Shown: positions 45,340 to 63,356, numbered from the stretch's first letter. The stretch: DNA of 64,000 bases from Salminus brasiliensis (GCF_030463535.1 NC_132894.1:31883625-31947624); one strand, 5' to 3'. The notes: generated from the sequence alone by a model not told the origin. Program-made: numbers and translations.

Positions 45340-45474
45340 AGAGAATATTCAACAGCTTTGATTGTGAGGTACTGGCTTTTTTTTTTGTTGTCCACTAAAA
45401 TATTGTATTTTAACAAAATACTCCAGTAACCTTCTAAAATAATCTCCCTCAAATTTAAAAAGTAGGGGCTCTGA

Positions 45475-45810
45475 GTGGCTCAGTGGTCTAATGCACCGCC
45501 TCTATGGTCCGGGTGTCTTGGGTTTGAATCGTGACCATGTCAGTTCTGTGATGCCATGAGCTGTGGCAGGTCTAGGGGCTAGAGAATTGGGTGAAACTGG
45601 AAAATTTGGTCTGTTACACTGATGATGTGGCCCAGGAGCCACGAATTAGAATCCTAAGCCATGCCGCTTTGTCTTCAGCAGCCAGAGTCAGAGAGAGCAC
45701 AATTGTCGCTACCTCCCCTCATCAGTATTATGCCGCATTGGTGGCCATTCAAAAAGAGGTGGTGGCTAGCTTTGCATGTGATGGAGCAGAGATGTGTTAC
45801 GGGTTATGAA
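45475..45810 (+). mobile_element. tRNA-derived SINE, family 3
   Basis: Has gagtggctcagtggtctaat and tgggtttgaatcgtga as box-like parts, then 'cagccagagtcagagagagc' and 'aagaggtggtggctagc'. Matches 47850-48180 over most of its length. Confidence 0.6.
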
Positions 45811-46569
45811 CAGGTGGGTTAAAATAAAAAAACCGAGGAAAATCAGTCATTTGCACTCGCTGTAGTCAGACGCCAATCAGCTTGAGCTGTTACACCCCTG
45901 ATATTAACATGAGTCTGGATATGAAATAAATACATGAACTAGTTTAAACTGGTAAAAAAACAATGAAGCTTATTTTACAACCCAGACAAAGATCAGACCA
46001 AGACCTCTCACACAGACTCGTCGAACCTGAGCAGAGCAGAGACAGCGCTTGGTTTGAAGGCCGACCCAGACCTGTGGACGGGAATTCGGACAGCAAACGC
46101 TAACACCTCATTCTGTCGTTTCTAACTGACCTGTAATAAAGAGTTGTTCTGTTTTTGAAACGAGCTACATTGGTATGGTAGGATTGTTCCCAGTGAGCCT
46201 GTGCCAAGTTGCACCAACGCACAGAGGACAATGGAGTGCCAGTGTTCAGTGCCCCCTTTTGTTGGTCCTGTCCAAGTGCCATCCTCTTGGCCAAGTGCCA
46301 TCCTGGCCAAGTCTTGCCTTGATTAAAAGGGTAGTTCAGCAATATATTAAAGTATGTAGGCATTCAGGTAGTGACATATCTGGCATACCAAGTCCGCTTC
46401 CGTAGTCTTGCACTGGGGCTATGAGGCTAACCAAGCTAGTCAGCATTACTAAGTTCTCAGAAGACCCCGCTGCTTGATAGGAGTGGCTGTTTGAAGCCCG
46501 TCTGTCTGTGTTGCAGGTCCCAGCTGGTCTTCTCCTCTGCAGGTGTGAGGCGTGTGTCCAACAGGGGCG

Positions 46570-52324
<5,755 letters not shown>

Positions 52325-52916
52325 GGCGGCACCAGTGCTAGACTTTACAGAGGACTGACCATCTGCAACCCCACTACAGATAACAGCTGAGGGAACACCA
52401 CTGTTTCTACTTTTCCACAACACTCCTTTTGTATTCACTTACTACAACACATTCCTGTGAAGAGGCCAGGCTGACTCGAGCAAGGTCAGGCGCCACGTCA
52501 TTGAGAAACGACAGAGGCCTCATTGTGTTATATGTACATATAAATATGTATATGAATATAAATATGGTATATATGTACAGCAGTGTGCGTGTATATGCCA
52601 TATATATATATAAGCCTATACAGTGATGATGTATATATATTTTGTAGCCCATCAGTTGTTTTCAGGGCTCTTCTTTTACAGTATATTTGAAATTCTGTGT
52701 GTAAAACATTGCACTCATGCCTGAAAGTCTTTAAAACAGTGACGTCAGTCAGGGTTTTCCAGATGGTTATTAGAGCACTGTCAATTAGTGCTCATGGGGA
52801 CACTTAGAATGGTGGTGTAAATTGTATTTGAAATCATTATAAGGATCCGTTTCCTCAGTAATGATTATAGGGAAATTACTGAATTGGCTATTCCGCATGA
52901 ATTTGACTGGACAGTA

Positions 52917-53542
52917 GGGCTGGGCAGTACAACAAGCAGACTGGGAGAACCAGCAGAAGTGTCAGAAAGCTGCACTTGAATTTCTGTAGGTTAACGGTTT
53001 TTAGATTTGACGCATGCTCCCGTGAGGGATGGGTATCTAGAAGGCATTGGGTGCATCTTTGGTTGCAAATATCAGCTAACAAATTTAAATAACCTATTTC
53101 CGGTTGTGAAAGGGCATATTTTTTTAGACCTGAAGCACATTATAGACCTGGCTTGTCACTTACTTAGGCTTAGCAGGCTACAGATTCTCCACAAGGGGGC
53201 GCTGTAGGTACTCAAATAGCTTTTGGTGCTTCACATCAATAACCCTGCACCCTTGTCGATTACAAATCGAATGTATTATTGTGCAATAGGCAACTTTTTA
53301 AAGGAGCTGCCTGAATTAGCAAATCAGCCACATTTACACTCCTTGGTTGGAACCCCAATCAGCCACAGCATTAAAATCACCTGCTTTCGGTCCCCTGGTG
53401 CCACTAAAACAGCTCTGACTCACCAAGGCACAAACTCCACAAGACCTCTAAAGGTGTCCTGTCCAAACTTCTGACTGGTAGCGTATATATTGATGATACT
53501 GTGATTATACTACAGAGATAGGGAGTGTACTGCCCAGCCCTA
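52917..53542. mobile_element. hAT-like TIR element with nested repeat
   Basis: The ends tagggctgggcagtac and gtactgcccagcccta are exact inverted repeats over 16 bases. The flanks ctggacag and atggacaa match at 6 of 8 positions, a possible decayed target duplication. A fragment of the cattaaaatcacctgc family (53355-53480) sits inside. Confidence 0.75.
53355..53480 (+). repeat. Dispersed repeat, cattaaaatcacctgc copy
   Basis: Contains 'ccacagcattaaaatcacct' and 'ccacaagacctctaaaggtg'; same family as 61846-62162. Confidence 0.5.
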
Positions 53543-54821
53543 ATGGACAAACAGAACACAGTACAATCACACTGCTACTGGTCAGATTAAATAGCTGTTC
53601 ATGGACACAGAACATTATGACTGCAGTATTTAAAAAATGGAGGACACTTTGTCCATAGGTTCGCATAGAGCATTTATGTGGCCTTGGTCTGTCTCAGACA
53701 ACTTGATGCCACATCTGTGCTCCAAAAGAGGCTGAGATCCGTGGCTCTCTCTGGAAAACCCAATCAGACATTCCTAACGCTTGCTTACAGGAGCAGTAAA
53801 TTTGGGAAAAGCTTGGAGGAGGACAGACTCACTCTCAGGGTCAGGTTCTCAGCATGAATGGGAGCTTTAGTTGTTAAACTGTGGGTGAGGTTGGATCATG
53901 GTGACGGAACACTATAAGGCAAAATAGCCATGTCTCCTTTCTCCTGAAGAATGCATTAGTGAATCGGTTAGAACCACAGCAACCGAGGGTGGCCAAAAAA
54001 TGCTAATTTCACTAAAAATAATGAAAAGATCAGCCTGAAATGAACATAATGTGAACGAAATGATGCCACATTAGCTAGCTACATACTTCAGCCATGGCCT
54101 ACATTAGCTACATACTTCAGCCATGTCCACCGGTGCCATTACTTAAAGCATTCCGACCAGTGTGTGTCTGATACTACAGGACTCAGATTCACGGTTTTGT
54201 ACGAAAAACAAGGACCTTTTGCTACGCCTTCTTGTTTACCATCTTTTGCACTCGTAACATTTTTTTCCGCTCTATGTTCAGCATTATGGGCTGCATTTAC
54301 TACAACGAGGCCTTCTCTTAAACCTTAATGTGTTAGCTAGCTAGCTTTCTAACAAGCGAGCGCACTCACGGTTATTTTACGTGACTTTTAAAGCCCTGAC
54401 CCTTAAGTATGAAGAGGACAAAAAGAGTATTCTGCAGCCAGTGTTTCAGTGAAGACCGAACAGCATTAACAGTCCGTGGTCAGTGTTCTCTGAGAGCACC
54501 TGCCATACCTGTGCTGAATCAGAGGGATTCATCTGCTGACTTATGAAGCAGAATTGCCAGAACGTGGCTTGAATTTTTCAAAACCGAAGGCCAGCACAGG
54601 GCCCCGGAGTAGAAAAAGGACTTGCCCGATCATGCGTCTTACTTGTTAATGTTGTTTTGAGCCAGTAAAATCAGGGCCTTCATGCCTTGATGTCTTTTAT
54701 AGTGCCATAATGTGGACTAATCATATGTTAAGAAATGATTTTTATAATCTCTCACCAGTTTTTTGTATTTGTACAGTGGCTTGGTGATAATGGTATGTTG
54801 GCATAAGTTGATATTGTATTC

Positions 54822-54827
54822 AATAAA
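54822..54827 (+). promoter_or_regulatory. gnb4: Candidate gnb4 polyadenylation signal
   Basis: Plus-strand AATAAA about 2.5 kb after the stop codon. The following A-run could also mark a retroposed tail. Confidence 0.4.
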
Positions 54828-55378
54828 AAAAAAAAAAAAAAAAGCTTTAACCAAATCTGATGTTTCTGATGTTTACAGATTGTTGTAGCTCGGATTGGAT
54901 TTAGGTCTTATTTTGTATATGATTTCAAATCTGATTCAAACTGGTTTGTTTTCCACACCATTCGGTCACAGCGGTTCCAGACATCCAAAATGCACCTCAG
55001 GAAAGTGTGTCTTGCATATTAACATGTTGCAGCATGAACAGAGTTGAGGTTTGAACCTTTAGGTTACATTTGTCCTGTGTGTTGTTGATTTACTGACGGA
55101 GATCTGAACCTAAAGCCTGTTTTCTCTAGTAAACCTCTACGCTGTCTTCGCAAATTAGCAAAATGAAGGTACCTTAGAAGGCAGCGTTTTATAGAAACTT
55201 CGAGACAAAGTTTGGACATGACTCTGTACCGTCCAGCCTTCAAACGCTGCCTGCGTGGGCAGCATTTATTACATCTCAGACACAGCCATTGTGTAATATA
55301 TTAGCGACAGCAACATATTTCCATTTTTCTACATCAATAAATGAAGTGTTAGCATTATGGCTCCCGAGTGCTGAACAG

Positions 55379-55622
55379 GGCAGGAGTGGCTCAGCGGTTA
55401 GAGTGCCAGGTTATTGATAACAGGGTTGTGGGTTCGATTCCCACAACCCTCGGCAAGCTGCCACTGTTGGGCCCTTGAGCAAGGCCCTTTACCCTCTCAC
55501 TGGAGTTGGCTGCCCACCGTTGTGAGTGTGTGTTCACTACCACAGATGGGTTAAATGCGGAGGACACATTTTGCTGTACAGTGTACACTGTACAGTGACA
55601 AATACATGCACCTTTACCTTTA
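55379..55622 (+). mobile_element. tRNA-derived SINE, family 1
   Basis: Head gagtggctcagcggttagag and ggttgtgggttcgattccc, body 'gcaagctgccactgttgggc', end 'gcacctttaccttt'. The best-preserved copy of the family in the window. Confidence 0.8.
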
Positions 55623-56006
55623 TTAAAATTTAATGGCAGTTTTGCAATGTTTTATTCTGCGCTGTGGTGAGAAGTTGCAGCGCAGTTGTCTTTACACTTC
55701 AGGAATAATATTTTATAAATATGATCAATATTTTACAATTGTTTTTTCTCCCTCCCAGTTGTTTTCCATCATTTCAAAACTAGTCTATTTGATATGCCAG
55801 CAAATCACCTACAGTCACATGTTTCAAATTGAATACTTTAACTTGTGTTAAATTAGGATATCCCCCAAAATCACAATTTAAGGCACCAGATATCAGATTT
55901 GCCCTTCTGCGTAAACAACTCCTAATGTGTTGAGACCTGCACATCAGAGACACATCAAAATAATGTGGTAATATTTTAATTGTGTTCTCTGTTGAAATAA
56001 GCTTTG

Positions 56007-56012
56007 TTTATT
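56007..56012 (-). promoter_or_regulatory. mfn1: Candidate mfn1 polyadenylation signal
   Basis: tttatt on the plus strand is AATAAA on the minus strand, about 760 nt after the mfn1 stop. Confidence 0.35.
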
Positions 56013-56771
56013 TTTCTTTTTTTAAGATTGATATTCCAAGTGAACATTTACACTTTTTTTTTACAAAGGAGAGAGACAGAGCGAGCGAGAGAGAGAGAGA
56101 GAGAGAGACAGTCCATAAACAACATTTTTAAAGAAAGTTTTCACATTGGGTTAGAATCTTAGAAAGGTTTCTGAGGAATATATAGAAAAACAGGCATTGT
56201 GATCAAAAGGCTATCTACAAAATTCACCAATTCCTCAGGTTGGTTCTGAACGCGGTTGAGGTTTTTGGGGAAATAAAAAGGCTTGGAAAAAGGCTCTGTT
56301 TCAAGTCAGCCGGATATGGTCAAAAGTAATCTGGTTTTGTTCAGTTAAACTTTCTGGACAATGTGCCGTGAAGTGCCACGAAGTTCCAAATAGTTGACCC
56401 TTGTGTAGCAAGAGAGTCTCCACTGTTACACTACTGAACATTTTCCCCTTCTGCGACCACAGTTTTCTTCATAAGCCGCTCTCACAGTTTCTACAGTAGT
56501 GTAATCGGATCTGATCACAGGACAAACTCAACACAGCAATCAAACCACCACTAACTTGTTCATTCTAGAGAAACTCTGAAACCACCCTTTTACAGTTTTA
56601 ACTGCACGTGACCGTTTTTGCAATTCCATCCCTGATTAAAGTGCAGACACAGCCGTACACCTGCCTCGAGTGCCCTAAAGTGGGCTTAGTGAATTTGCTA
56701 TCTATAACAGAATCAGCTGTAAGTCCTTCCCAGAGGTGATCTGAGGCAAAGCACCGAGACCGGGGTACAGA

Positions 56772-56841
56772 TCAGTTCTGTGGGTGGAGATAGTCCTTGG
56801 TGAAGTTCTCCAGCTGTTTCTCCAGCGCCGTGGCTTTGTGC
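56772..56841 (-). CDS. mfn1: mfn1 last coding exon
   Basis: 70 nt from ctctag to TGA at 56772-56774; encodes [20 protein letters not shown] and QN, the end of heptad repeat 2, aligned with NKAVQLENELENFTKQFLP in human MFN1. Confidence 0.94.
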
Positions 56842-59800
56842 CTAGAGGGACAGAAATGGTGTTAGGTAATCTGCTGCCTTTTTCCAAAGCAGGATGTGAA
56901 GTCAAAGACAAAGAATCTCCTTCACATCTTTTAAATTAGAAGCCAGTCTAATAAAAAAAAAAAAAAAAAAAAAAAAACAACCACCCATCATTTGTGTTCA
57001 TGGCACCATAATGGCGCCAAGTGCTTGGTCCCCGATAATTGCCGCTTGCAAGGTAATCTGAAGATAGGTGCGCAACTCTATACAACTCAGCATGTTCTAA
57101 TGAAAAGTAAATCTTTGATGATTAGTCTTGATTTCTAATATTAATCATATACATAAATGAACCCTTTTTCACCCCCTGTCTAAACCATTAAAGAAAGAAC
57201 TACAGGTAACACTATTTTAAGGAACACAGATTTGGACTTCATCAGATTTCTAAAGGAGTTATTCACTACACATTACGCTTTACTCATTACCACCTTAATT
57301 CAAACATAACTGATGGTCTGTTAGGTGAACATTAGTTATTATAATGCGCAATACACACTTTAACACCTTGTTATGCAAATTAGTCAGTGCTTGAAATATC
57401 CATTACACATCATGCAGCTGGGCAGATGTTTAAACCCTGTATAACTGATAATGATGGGAAATTATACTGACATAATAGAGGTACCATGGACCATGTATAG
57501 AGACTAAATGTGTGATAATTGACTGATTCATTAGTTATTTACATTTACATTTATGGTATTTAGCTGACGCTCTTATCCAGAGCGACTTACAAGGTTACTG
57601 GTATTACAGAGGTGGGTCAGTGTAGTGTTAGGAGTCTTGCCCAAGGACTCTTATTGGTGTATGCTTATTGTGTTGCTTTTTAGTCTGTAATCAGTGATTT
57701 TGAGTGATTTTAGAATATGAACCACATATTGATGTTTTATACTTAATTATTACTCAATAAACTTACATACAGTAAAACTCCTGGCACTATGTAGAACCCA
57801 CACGAATCACCAATAATGTAAATTTATGTAAAAAAAAAAAAAAAAAAGTTATTAATTATTACAACTTATAATGCAATTATTACTGATTTGTTTTACAAAA
57901 CTATGCACAATAAAGCGTACATTAATAAAAAAAATGATAAAGATCATAATGAAAAGCTAAATGTATGTATGTATAAATGTATATATTTAAATGAATAAAT
58001 CATTCAAAAATATCGAACCCCAAGTTCCCTAATTTGAGTTCCCTATAGTGTTAAATCTGAAAATAAGAAATGTTGCTTTTTCACATGTCACATATCTTAT
58101 ATAGTTCTGACTGGCCCATGATAACTACATACTATAGATGTGGGTTGGGAAAATTATGTCACGAGCTGCTGCTGCGGTGTTATGTTTGCAGGAGATGAGC
58201 GATTCTCTCTGATATACTGACAACAAACTGCCCAAAAACTACCAGCTGCAGTTTCAGCGTGCAGTGTGCTGACCTGAGGGCTTTGGAGCGGCTCTGGACA
58301 GTCTCCAGCTCTTGGATCTTCGCGGTTAGACGCCTAATGTCACTCTCCAGCTCTCGCTGGGTCACATCCACCTGCATGCACAGCCTGGCGAAAGTGCTGG
58401 CTATCTCCCTGTAGGAACAAATCAACAGCCAAGACTATTTACCACAGTCATGTGGATATTTGGATACTGAAACACTAGCAAATTTCAAAGATGGTCCATT
58501 TCCAACTGGCCTACTCAAGATTTCATCCAACACGTCCTCTGGCTCCTAATTTACCTCTGCATAGCGATAGGGTACTATACAGTATGAGGTGAAGCCACTT
58601 ACTGCTGGACCTGGTGACTGCAGTTCGAGCTGGTGAACGTGACTATCATATGGAGCTTCTCCGTGGCGTAATCCACAAACTGCTTCTTCAGAGCTCTCTC
58701 CTTGGCCTTGGTGGTCCAGGTGAGCCTCTCGTACAGGTACAGCACGCCGTACATACTCATAGACAGAGCGATGACTCTCCAGCCTATCGTCCTCCACACC
58801 TATTGCAAATACAGAGACGGAGGGTGATGAATGCAACACTGGGGCCTTGAGTCTTGGGCAAGGAGCTGACACCTTCTAAACGTTCTGGAAAGTTCAACTC
58901 TGTCATGAGAACACAGCACTTATGTTACCCACCACTCCTCCAACGATAACCACACCCATGGAGGTCCGTGAGGTGAGCGAGGCAAGGTTGGTAGCCATGG
59001 ACATCATGAGTTCCTCTTGGGTCATCACAGCCTGGGACTGACTCTGAGCGACAGGGGCTCTGGGGGGTGGAGCCTGGGCCACAGGTCCACCAGTAGGGGT
59101 GGTGGCCGAAGGCTGTGAGAGCTGTGAGAGGAAAAAACAGAAAATGAGGAGGGTGGGGGTGTGGCTCCAGAAATGAAAGCAACAGGTAGCTGCTGGAGAA
59201 GTAATTCTCTCCTGCTTGCAGGTGAGAGTTTACCTTAAGGTTCTGGTCGATCAGCATGAGGGCCCGCTTGGCATTAGCTGGGCCAAGGAAGCGGCTCACC
59301 AGGGCAGTCCAGCCCAGAGAAAACTGAAACTCTATGTTCTCCTGGAAATCAGCGCAGAGGATGGCACAGTTCAGATCATAGCTGAGGTCAAACTTCCTGT
59401 TGGGGATCAGCATGTGGATCTGGCTCTGAACAGTGGGGGGCAGCAAAGGCTGCAAACACTCTGTTAGGGCAGAAGATAAGAACAGACCCTTTATTAGTGG
59501 ATGTTTTACTCTTGTATGTTGGTCTTGGTCATAACCAGCACCCTCTCTCTTGTAATAAAAAAAATCAGATATTAAATCAAACATGCAGAGTCCCTACAGT
59601 ATTAAGGCATAAATTGTTCCTTCCAATTTGACAATCACTAGGTTTAACTGAACTGAGGGAACATTTTGTTAATTTGAGAGACTGAATTTTTTAATTAATT
59701 TTATTAAATTAGGGGAACAAATTGTTAAATTGAGGGAAGTTTTTAAAATAGTATTTTTTGAGCTTGATACTTGATACCCTGATAACCTGATAAACAAACC

Positions 59801-62655
59801 AAGCATATTTTTAATCAATCAATCAAATCAATCAACCATAATTCTCAAAACTTTGAGTACTTGAAGGGTGACCCTCTATTCTAATGCACCTGAGCTAAAA
59901 AGGAAAATGAGGAATTTCTAACACGACAAACAAAATCTGAAACAAATGAGAAATGATAAAAATTCAATTCAGTTCAAATCATAAAAAAATAAACCAAAAT
60001 AAATAGTAAAAAATATAAAAAGTCAAAGAGCAAAAACACTGATAATTAATTAATTTGTAAATAAATATAAACCAAAGATTAAATACAACTATACAGACAC
60101 CAAAACATCTAAATCAAACCCAAATTTCCAGAACTTTCCGTTCCACCTTAAATACTGCAGCAGTTTCGTTCTGCTGTTGAACCGTACACAATGCAACAGT
60201 GGCACTATTTAAGGTGGAACGGAGAGTTAGAAGTGAACTTTAGTTTTTGTTTTGGTCGCTAAGTGGTAACATCATTGCATTTACCAGATCAATAAGCTCT
60301 ATTATATTTTGCTCACCAAAATAATGTCACAAAAGAAAAAGAATGACAATTTCATCTGCAGCAGCTGAGGATCAGGTTTATTAATGGTGCCTAGAGGATG
60401 CCAGATGGCACTCTGCTACCGCAAACTGAAACATGGGAAGTGGATCACAACCGTAAAAGCAGATACCCAATCCATTAAAACTGCCTGGATCGGACACCAA
60501 TAACCAGGTCACTGGATCAGAACGGGGCATCCCTACTTTTAACTCCACCTTAAATTTTCAGCAGGGTGAAAAAACAAGATACCCACCGATCATATCTTTC
60601 TGAGACGACTGCACAGAAGCATTGACCGCGTCAGAGCACCGGAAGGCCAGGTTCTTCCCCATACCTTTCTCCACGTGATTCAGCAGTTCCTGAAAAACAG
60701 GTGTTGAATATTTAGCGATTCATTCAGGAATGAAATCACACTAGCAGATTAGCATGTCACACTCATACAGGTGCATCAGTCTACACCAATAAAAGCAACA
60801 CAACACACACACACACACACACACACTTAAAAACGGCTCCTTCAAAAAGTGTGTGAGAGCAGAGAAACTCACCGATTTATAAATCTTCAGCACATGGGGG
60901 GATGGGTGGAAGTCTGCATGAAACTCATCAATGAGCACCGAGAGTCGACAGATCTCCTCCGCCATGGCATTAGACACCTGGTAAACACAAAGGGACCTAT
61001 TTTAGGGACCTTTTGGCGAGCAGTCAACTGTGCACCGTGCAGCTAGATTTAGGGCCTGTCAGTGTGTCTTTGCTATTGTAACAGCAGGAAAAGTTCGCCT
61101 TGTGCAGCTCGAAATGCACAAAAGACTCTTGGTTAATCATGGGTGTGTTTTTTTTTGGGCATAACATGCAGTAATAAACCAATCAGCGTGTCGCTCGCCG
61201 CTCCCTTTAAGAGTCAGGTGCGGTCTGTCTGACTGCCGGATTGCTATTTCAGTGGTGTACAGTGTGGTTGCACGGCGCGTTGGGCTGCACGCGCCTGTGT
61301 TGACAATTCACTGCCAAGAGAGCAACGAACGTCTGCCTAGGTTGTTTTCAGTCAGTGGAGCTCCTGTGTTTTCCGTTACCAAGATAGCAGCAATACGCCA
61401 GAAACTGACCTTAACAACCCTCATTTCGAGACCACAGCGCCCATCAGCATAGATATATTCACAAGCACCGTCGCCATTTAAACACCGCAGGCGGAACGCG
61501 TGAAAATAGACTGTCGGCCAGGTGCAAGATAGCCTTAAGCAGGGTGTAAGATAGAGGGCCCAAAGAGTCTCTCACTGAGTCGAACAGAGTCAGTACAGGT
61601 TTCTCTACAGAGGTTACAGGTAAGCTGCTAAAACGACACATACCTGGTTCTCCACCTGCTCTGTAACGAGCTTAATTTTCTTCTTGATGTCCTCAATGAG
61701 GATGTTGAGTTGATTGCGAACAAACTCCAGACGGTCCATCAGATACTCCCTCTCCTCCAGAGAGGCCACCCTGACCACACACACAAAAGAGATCAGTGAG
61801 GCAGTGCACTGCACACTAGCTCTGGTCATCTCAATGACAAACATAGGTGCCATTAACCAGATGGACAGAAAAAGGGTCCCCTGCAGGGTTGCCAGACTCA
61901 GACCTGTGTTACTGGTATGCAGTGGTCGGTACATACCAAAAGTGCTCAGAGGAAGGTCAAACAGTGAGCTGGCAAAAGGGTCATAGGCTCATGGAGGTCC
62001 GACCTTACAACTTACAGGACCTTAAGGATCTGCTGCTAACGTCTTGGTGCCAGAAACCAGAGGACACCTTCAGAGGTCTTATGGAGTCCATGCCTCAACA
62101 GGTCAAAAGGCGTTTTGGCGGCACGATGGGGACCTACCTTAAATGTTATGGCTGATCAGTGTATATCCCTCTACGTTTTGAAAAGTAAAGGATAGCCAAT
62201 CACAACAGAGATCATTTATACATGACCTTCTTAACTTTCAATGGAAGCTAATGTAAACAGATTTTAGAGTCATTTTGCAGCATTTCTATTGGTCCATTCA
62301 TCTTGAAATATTGATACTAGGGATATTGGGTTAGTACTGATCCAATGCCCTCTGAAACTTCAGAGATGGCAATTATTTTGCCACAGTATCCTGTTGGTAT
62401 TCAGCACTGTGATACCATTCTTGGTACCAGTATCAAAATCAGTGAAGTTCAACCTTTAGCATCGCAGCAGCTCGATGCCTCCGGAGTAAAATCCAGAGAG
62501 AATTAAAAAAAAAAAACAGAGGACTGGACCCACCTCTTTTCAGCAGCGGCGATGTGGATTTGATCCATGATGTCTTTGACACTCTCAGTAATCTGCTTTG
62601 CTCTGATTGTGTGCTGCTCAAACTTTGTTTTCACTGCTGACTGCGAGATACACTC
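56772..62655 (-). CDS. mfn1: Mitofusin-1, 3' part (nine exons; 5' part outside window)
   Basis: Mitofusin-1 is a dynamin-like GTPase of the outer mitochondrial membrane that tethers and fuses mitochondria. Joined minus-strand exons: 62655-62534, 61770-61644, 60977-60873, 60689-60587, 59460-59234, 59121-58933, 58799-58603, 58408-58274, 56841-56772. Phases match throughout, giving 1275 nt and 424 residues plus TGA. It starts at [20 protein letters not shown], downstream of the GTPase domain, which is therefore beyond 64000. The fragment has helical-bundle segments ([11 protein letters not shown]), [23 protein letters not shown], a Pro/Gln linker, two membrane passes ([11 protein letters not shown], then [18 protein letters not shown]) and the C-terminal heptad repeat ending [21 protein letters not shown] and [11 protein letters not shown] are closer to MFN1 than MFN2, and convergent gnb4 agrees with human 3q26. 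Confidence 0.94.
56950..56976. repeat. Poly(A) tract
   Basis: Run of about 27 A in the last mfn1 intron. Confidence 0.9.
57538..57662 (-). mobile_element. SINE family 2 fragment in mfn1 last intron
   Basis: On the minus strand it has 'agtccttgggcaagactcct' and the tail 'gtcgctctggataagagcg'; the tRNA head is missing. Confidence 0.6.
58274..58408 (-). CDS. mfn1: mfn1 exon (heptad repeat 2)
   Basis: 135 nt from ctacag to AG/gtcagc; encodes [20 protein letters not shown] and on to SRSKAL, coiled-coil text. Confidence 0.95.
58603..58799 (-). CDS. mfn1: mfn1 exon (membrane pass and start of HR2)
   Basis: 197 nt from aatag to CA/gtaagt; encodes [20 protein letters not shown], then [20 protein letters not shown] and SNCSHQVQ. 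Confidence 0.96.
58933..59121 (-). CDS. mfn1: mfn1 exon (Pro/Gln linker and first membrane pass)
   Basis: 189 nt, 63 codons, donor GTG/gtgggt. Two in-frame acceptors lie 9 nt apart (ctcacag before 59121 and before 59112), so the first three residues LSQ may be optional. Encodes [20 protein letters not shown] and MGVVIVGGV. Confidence 0.93.
59234..59460 (-). CDS. mfn1: mfn1 exon (middle domain)
   Basis: 227 nt from taacag to AAG/gtaaac; encodes [30 protein letters not shown] and [20 protein letters not shown]. Confidence 0.96.
60587..60689 (-). CDS. mfn1: mfn1 exon (middle domain)
   Basis: 103 nt from tttcag to G/gtgggt; encodes [34 protein letters not shown]-type text matching human ELNKHIEDGMGRNLADRC. 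Confidence 0.94.
60808..60827. repeat. (CA)n microsatellite
   Basis: CA dinucleotide run just downstream of an mfn1 exon in transcript order. Confidence 0.85.
60873..60977 (-). CDS. mfn1: mfn1 exon (helical bundle)
   Basis: 35 codons from taccag to TCG/gtgagt; encodes [20 protein letters not shown] and then [12 protein letters not shown]. Confidence 0.95.
61644..61770 (-). CDS. mfn1: mfn1 exon (helical bundle)
   Basis: 127 nt from ggtcag to CAG/gtatgt; encodes [20 protein letters not shown] and then [14 protein letters not shown]. Confidence 0.95.
61846..62162 (-). repeat. Dispersed repeat in mfn1 intron, cattt/cattaaaaccacct family
   Basis: The minus strand starts with 'actgatcagccataacattt' and has 'ggcatggactccataagacc' and 'agcagcagatccttaagg'. 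It is the longest copy of this family in the window. Confidence 0.55.
62215..62312. repeat. Short dispersed repeat, 'tctattggtcc' copy
   Basis: Same orientation as 26570-26665: 'aactttcaatggaagctaat' and 'gcatttctattggtccattc'. Confidence 0.5.
62534..62655 (-). CDS. mfn1: mfn1 first exon inside the window
   Basis: 122 nt from cgcag to AG/gtgggt; encodes [20 protein letters not shown] and [20 protein letters not shown]. The exon upstream in the transcript is outside the window. Confidence 0.95.
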
Positions 62656-63174
62656 CTGCGAGGCCACATATACACACACACACACACGTTACTGAGATGA
62701 GAGGCACTCAAAGAGGTGAAGATACCGACCTGCCACTGCAACTCAGGCAGAACTAGGGGAGAGGAAGGTGAGGAAGGCCAGCAGCAAGTCTGTATCATCA
62801 CAACAGCCCCAGTCTTCATCTCATAGTAACATGTGGGCTTAAAACTCAGAAATCAAACCAAACTCAAACACAAAAACATTCAAATCAAGTCAAATAAAGT
62901 TAAAGAGAAAGTTATTGGAATATTTTAAAGCAATAGTTCAACTTGTTAACCCAAATTCTGTAGATCAGCCAAAACATGTTCACTGTCCAATGCCTGCTTT
63001 AATAGCTTTTTTTAACGTTAGCTCCGAGGCTAATGTTGCTTAGGAGGCTAATGTTGCTCTTTTTTGGGGGAAAAGGGCATTTCAGGAACAGTGGTTAACC
63101 CCATGAATCCTAGGTTTATTATTCAGTTATTAATTTAAATGTGAACTGTGAATTATTTGGCAACCATTAGGTTT

Positions 63175-63300
63175 ATCTTGTAGCATCCCACAGGGTTCTA
63201 TTTTGGGGCCTATGAAGCTGAAGTAATGCGGTTATAAGAGTGACGAAAGTGTGGGCTTGACCACAGGTTCCAAGAAATGAAAGGAATAGTTCTGTAAAAA
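63175..63300. repeat. Dispersed repeat, cccacagggttctattttgg copy
   Basis: Matches 6370-6500 over the core and the following 'ggggcctatgaagctgaa'. Confidence 0.5.
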
Positions 63301-63356
63301 ATTAAATGAGCATGATTTCTTACTGACTTCATGAATTCCATCAACCTGCTCCTATA

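Larger units (their letters stand above)
40072..46569. other. Upstream interval shared by shroom2 (-) and gnb4 (+)
   Basis: The two genes point away from each other across 6.5 kb. It should contain both promoters and the non-coding 5' exon(s) of gnb4. Repeats listed separately occupy parts; there are also (AAT)n at 43868-43899, a TA run near 42372-42391 and short open frames without recognisable protein. Confidence 0.6.
52325..54827 (+). other. gnb4: Probable gnb4 3'UTR
   Basis: No coding text follows the stop. The first plus-strand AATAAA I find is at 54822-54827, immediately before an A-run, implying a 3'UTR of about 2.5 kb. It would contain the TIR element at 52917-53542 and AT-rich stretches (52529-52645). 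An earlier non-canonical signal cannot be excluded. Confidence 0.45.
54828..56771. other. Convergent gap between gnb4 and mfn1
   Basis: Holds a SINE (55379-55622), an AG-rich run (56070-56109) and probable mfn1 3'UTR from 56771 down to a minus-strand AATAAA at 56007-56012. No coding exon recognised. Confidence 0.5.

Noticed and set aside
56772-62655. Identification as mfn2
   Set aside because: The membrane region and HR2 ([34 protein letters not shown]) match MFN1 better, and the gnb4 neighbour supports mfn1.
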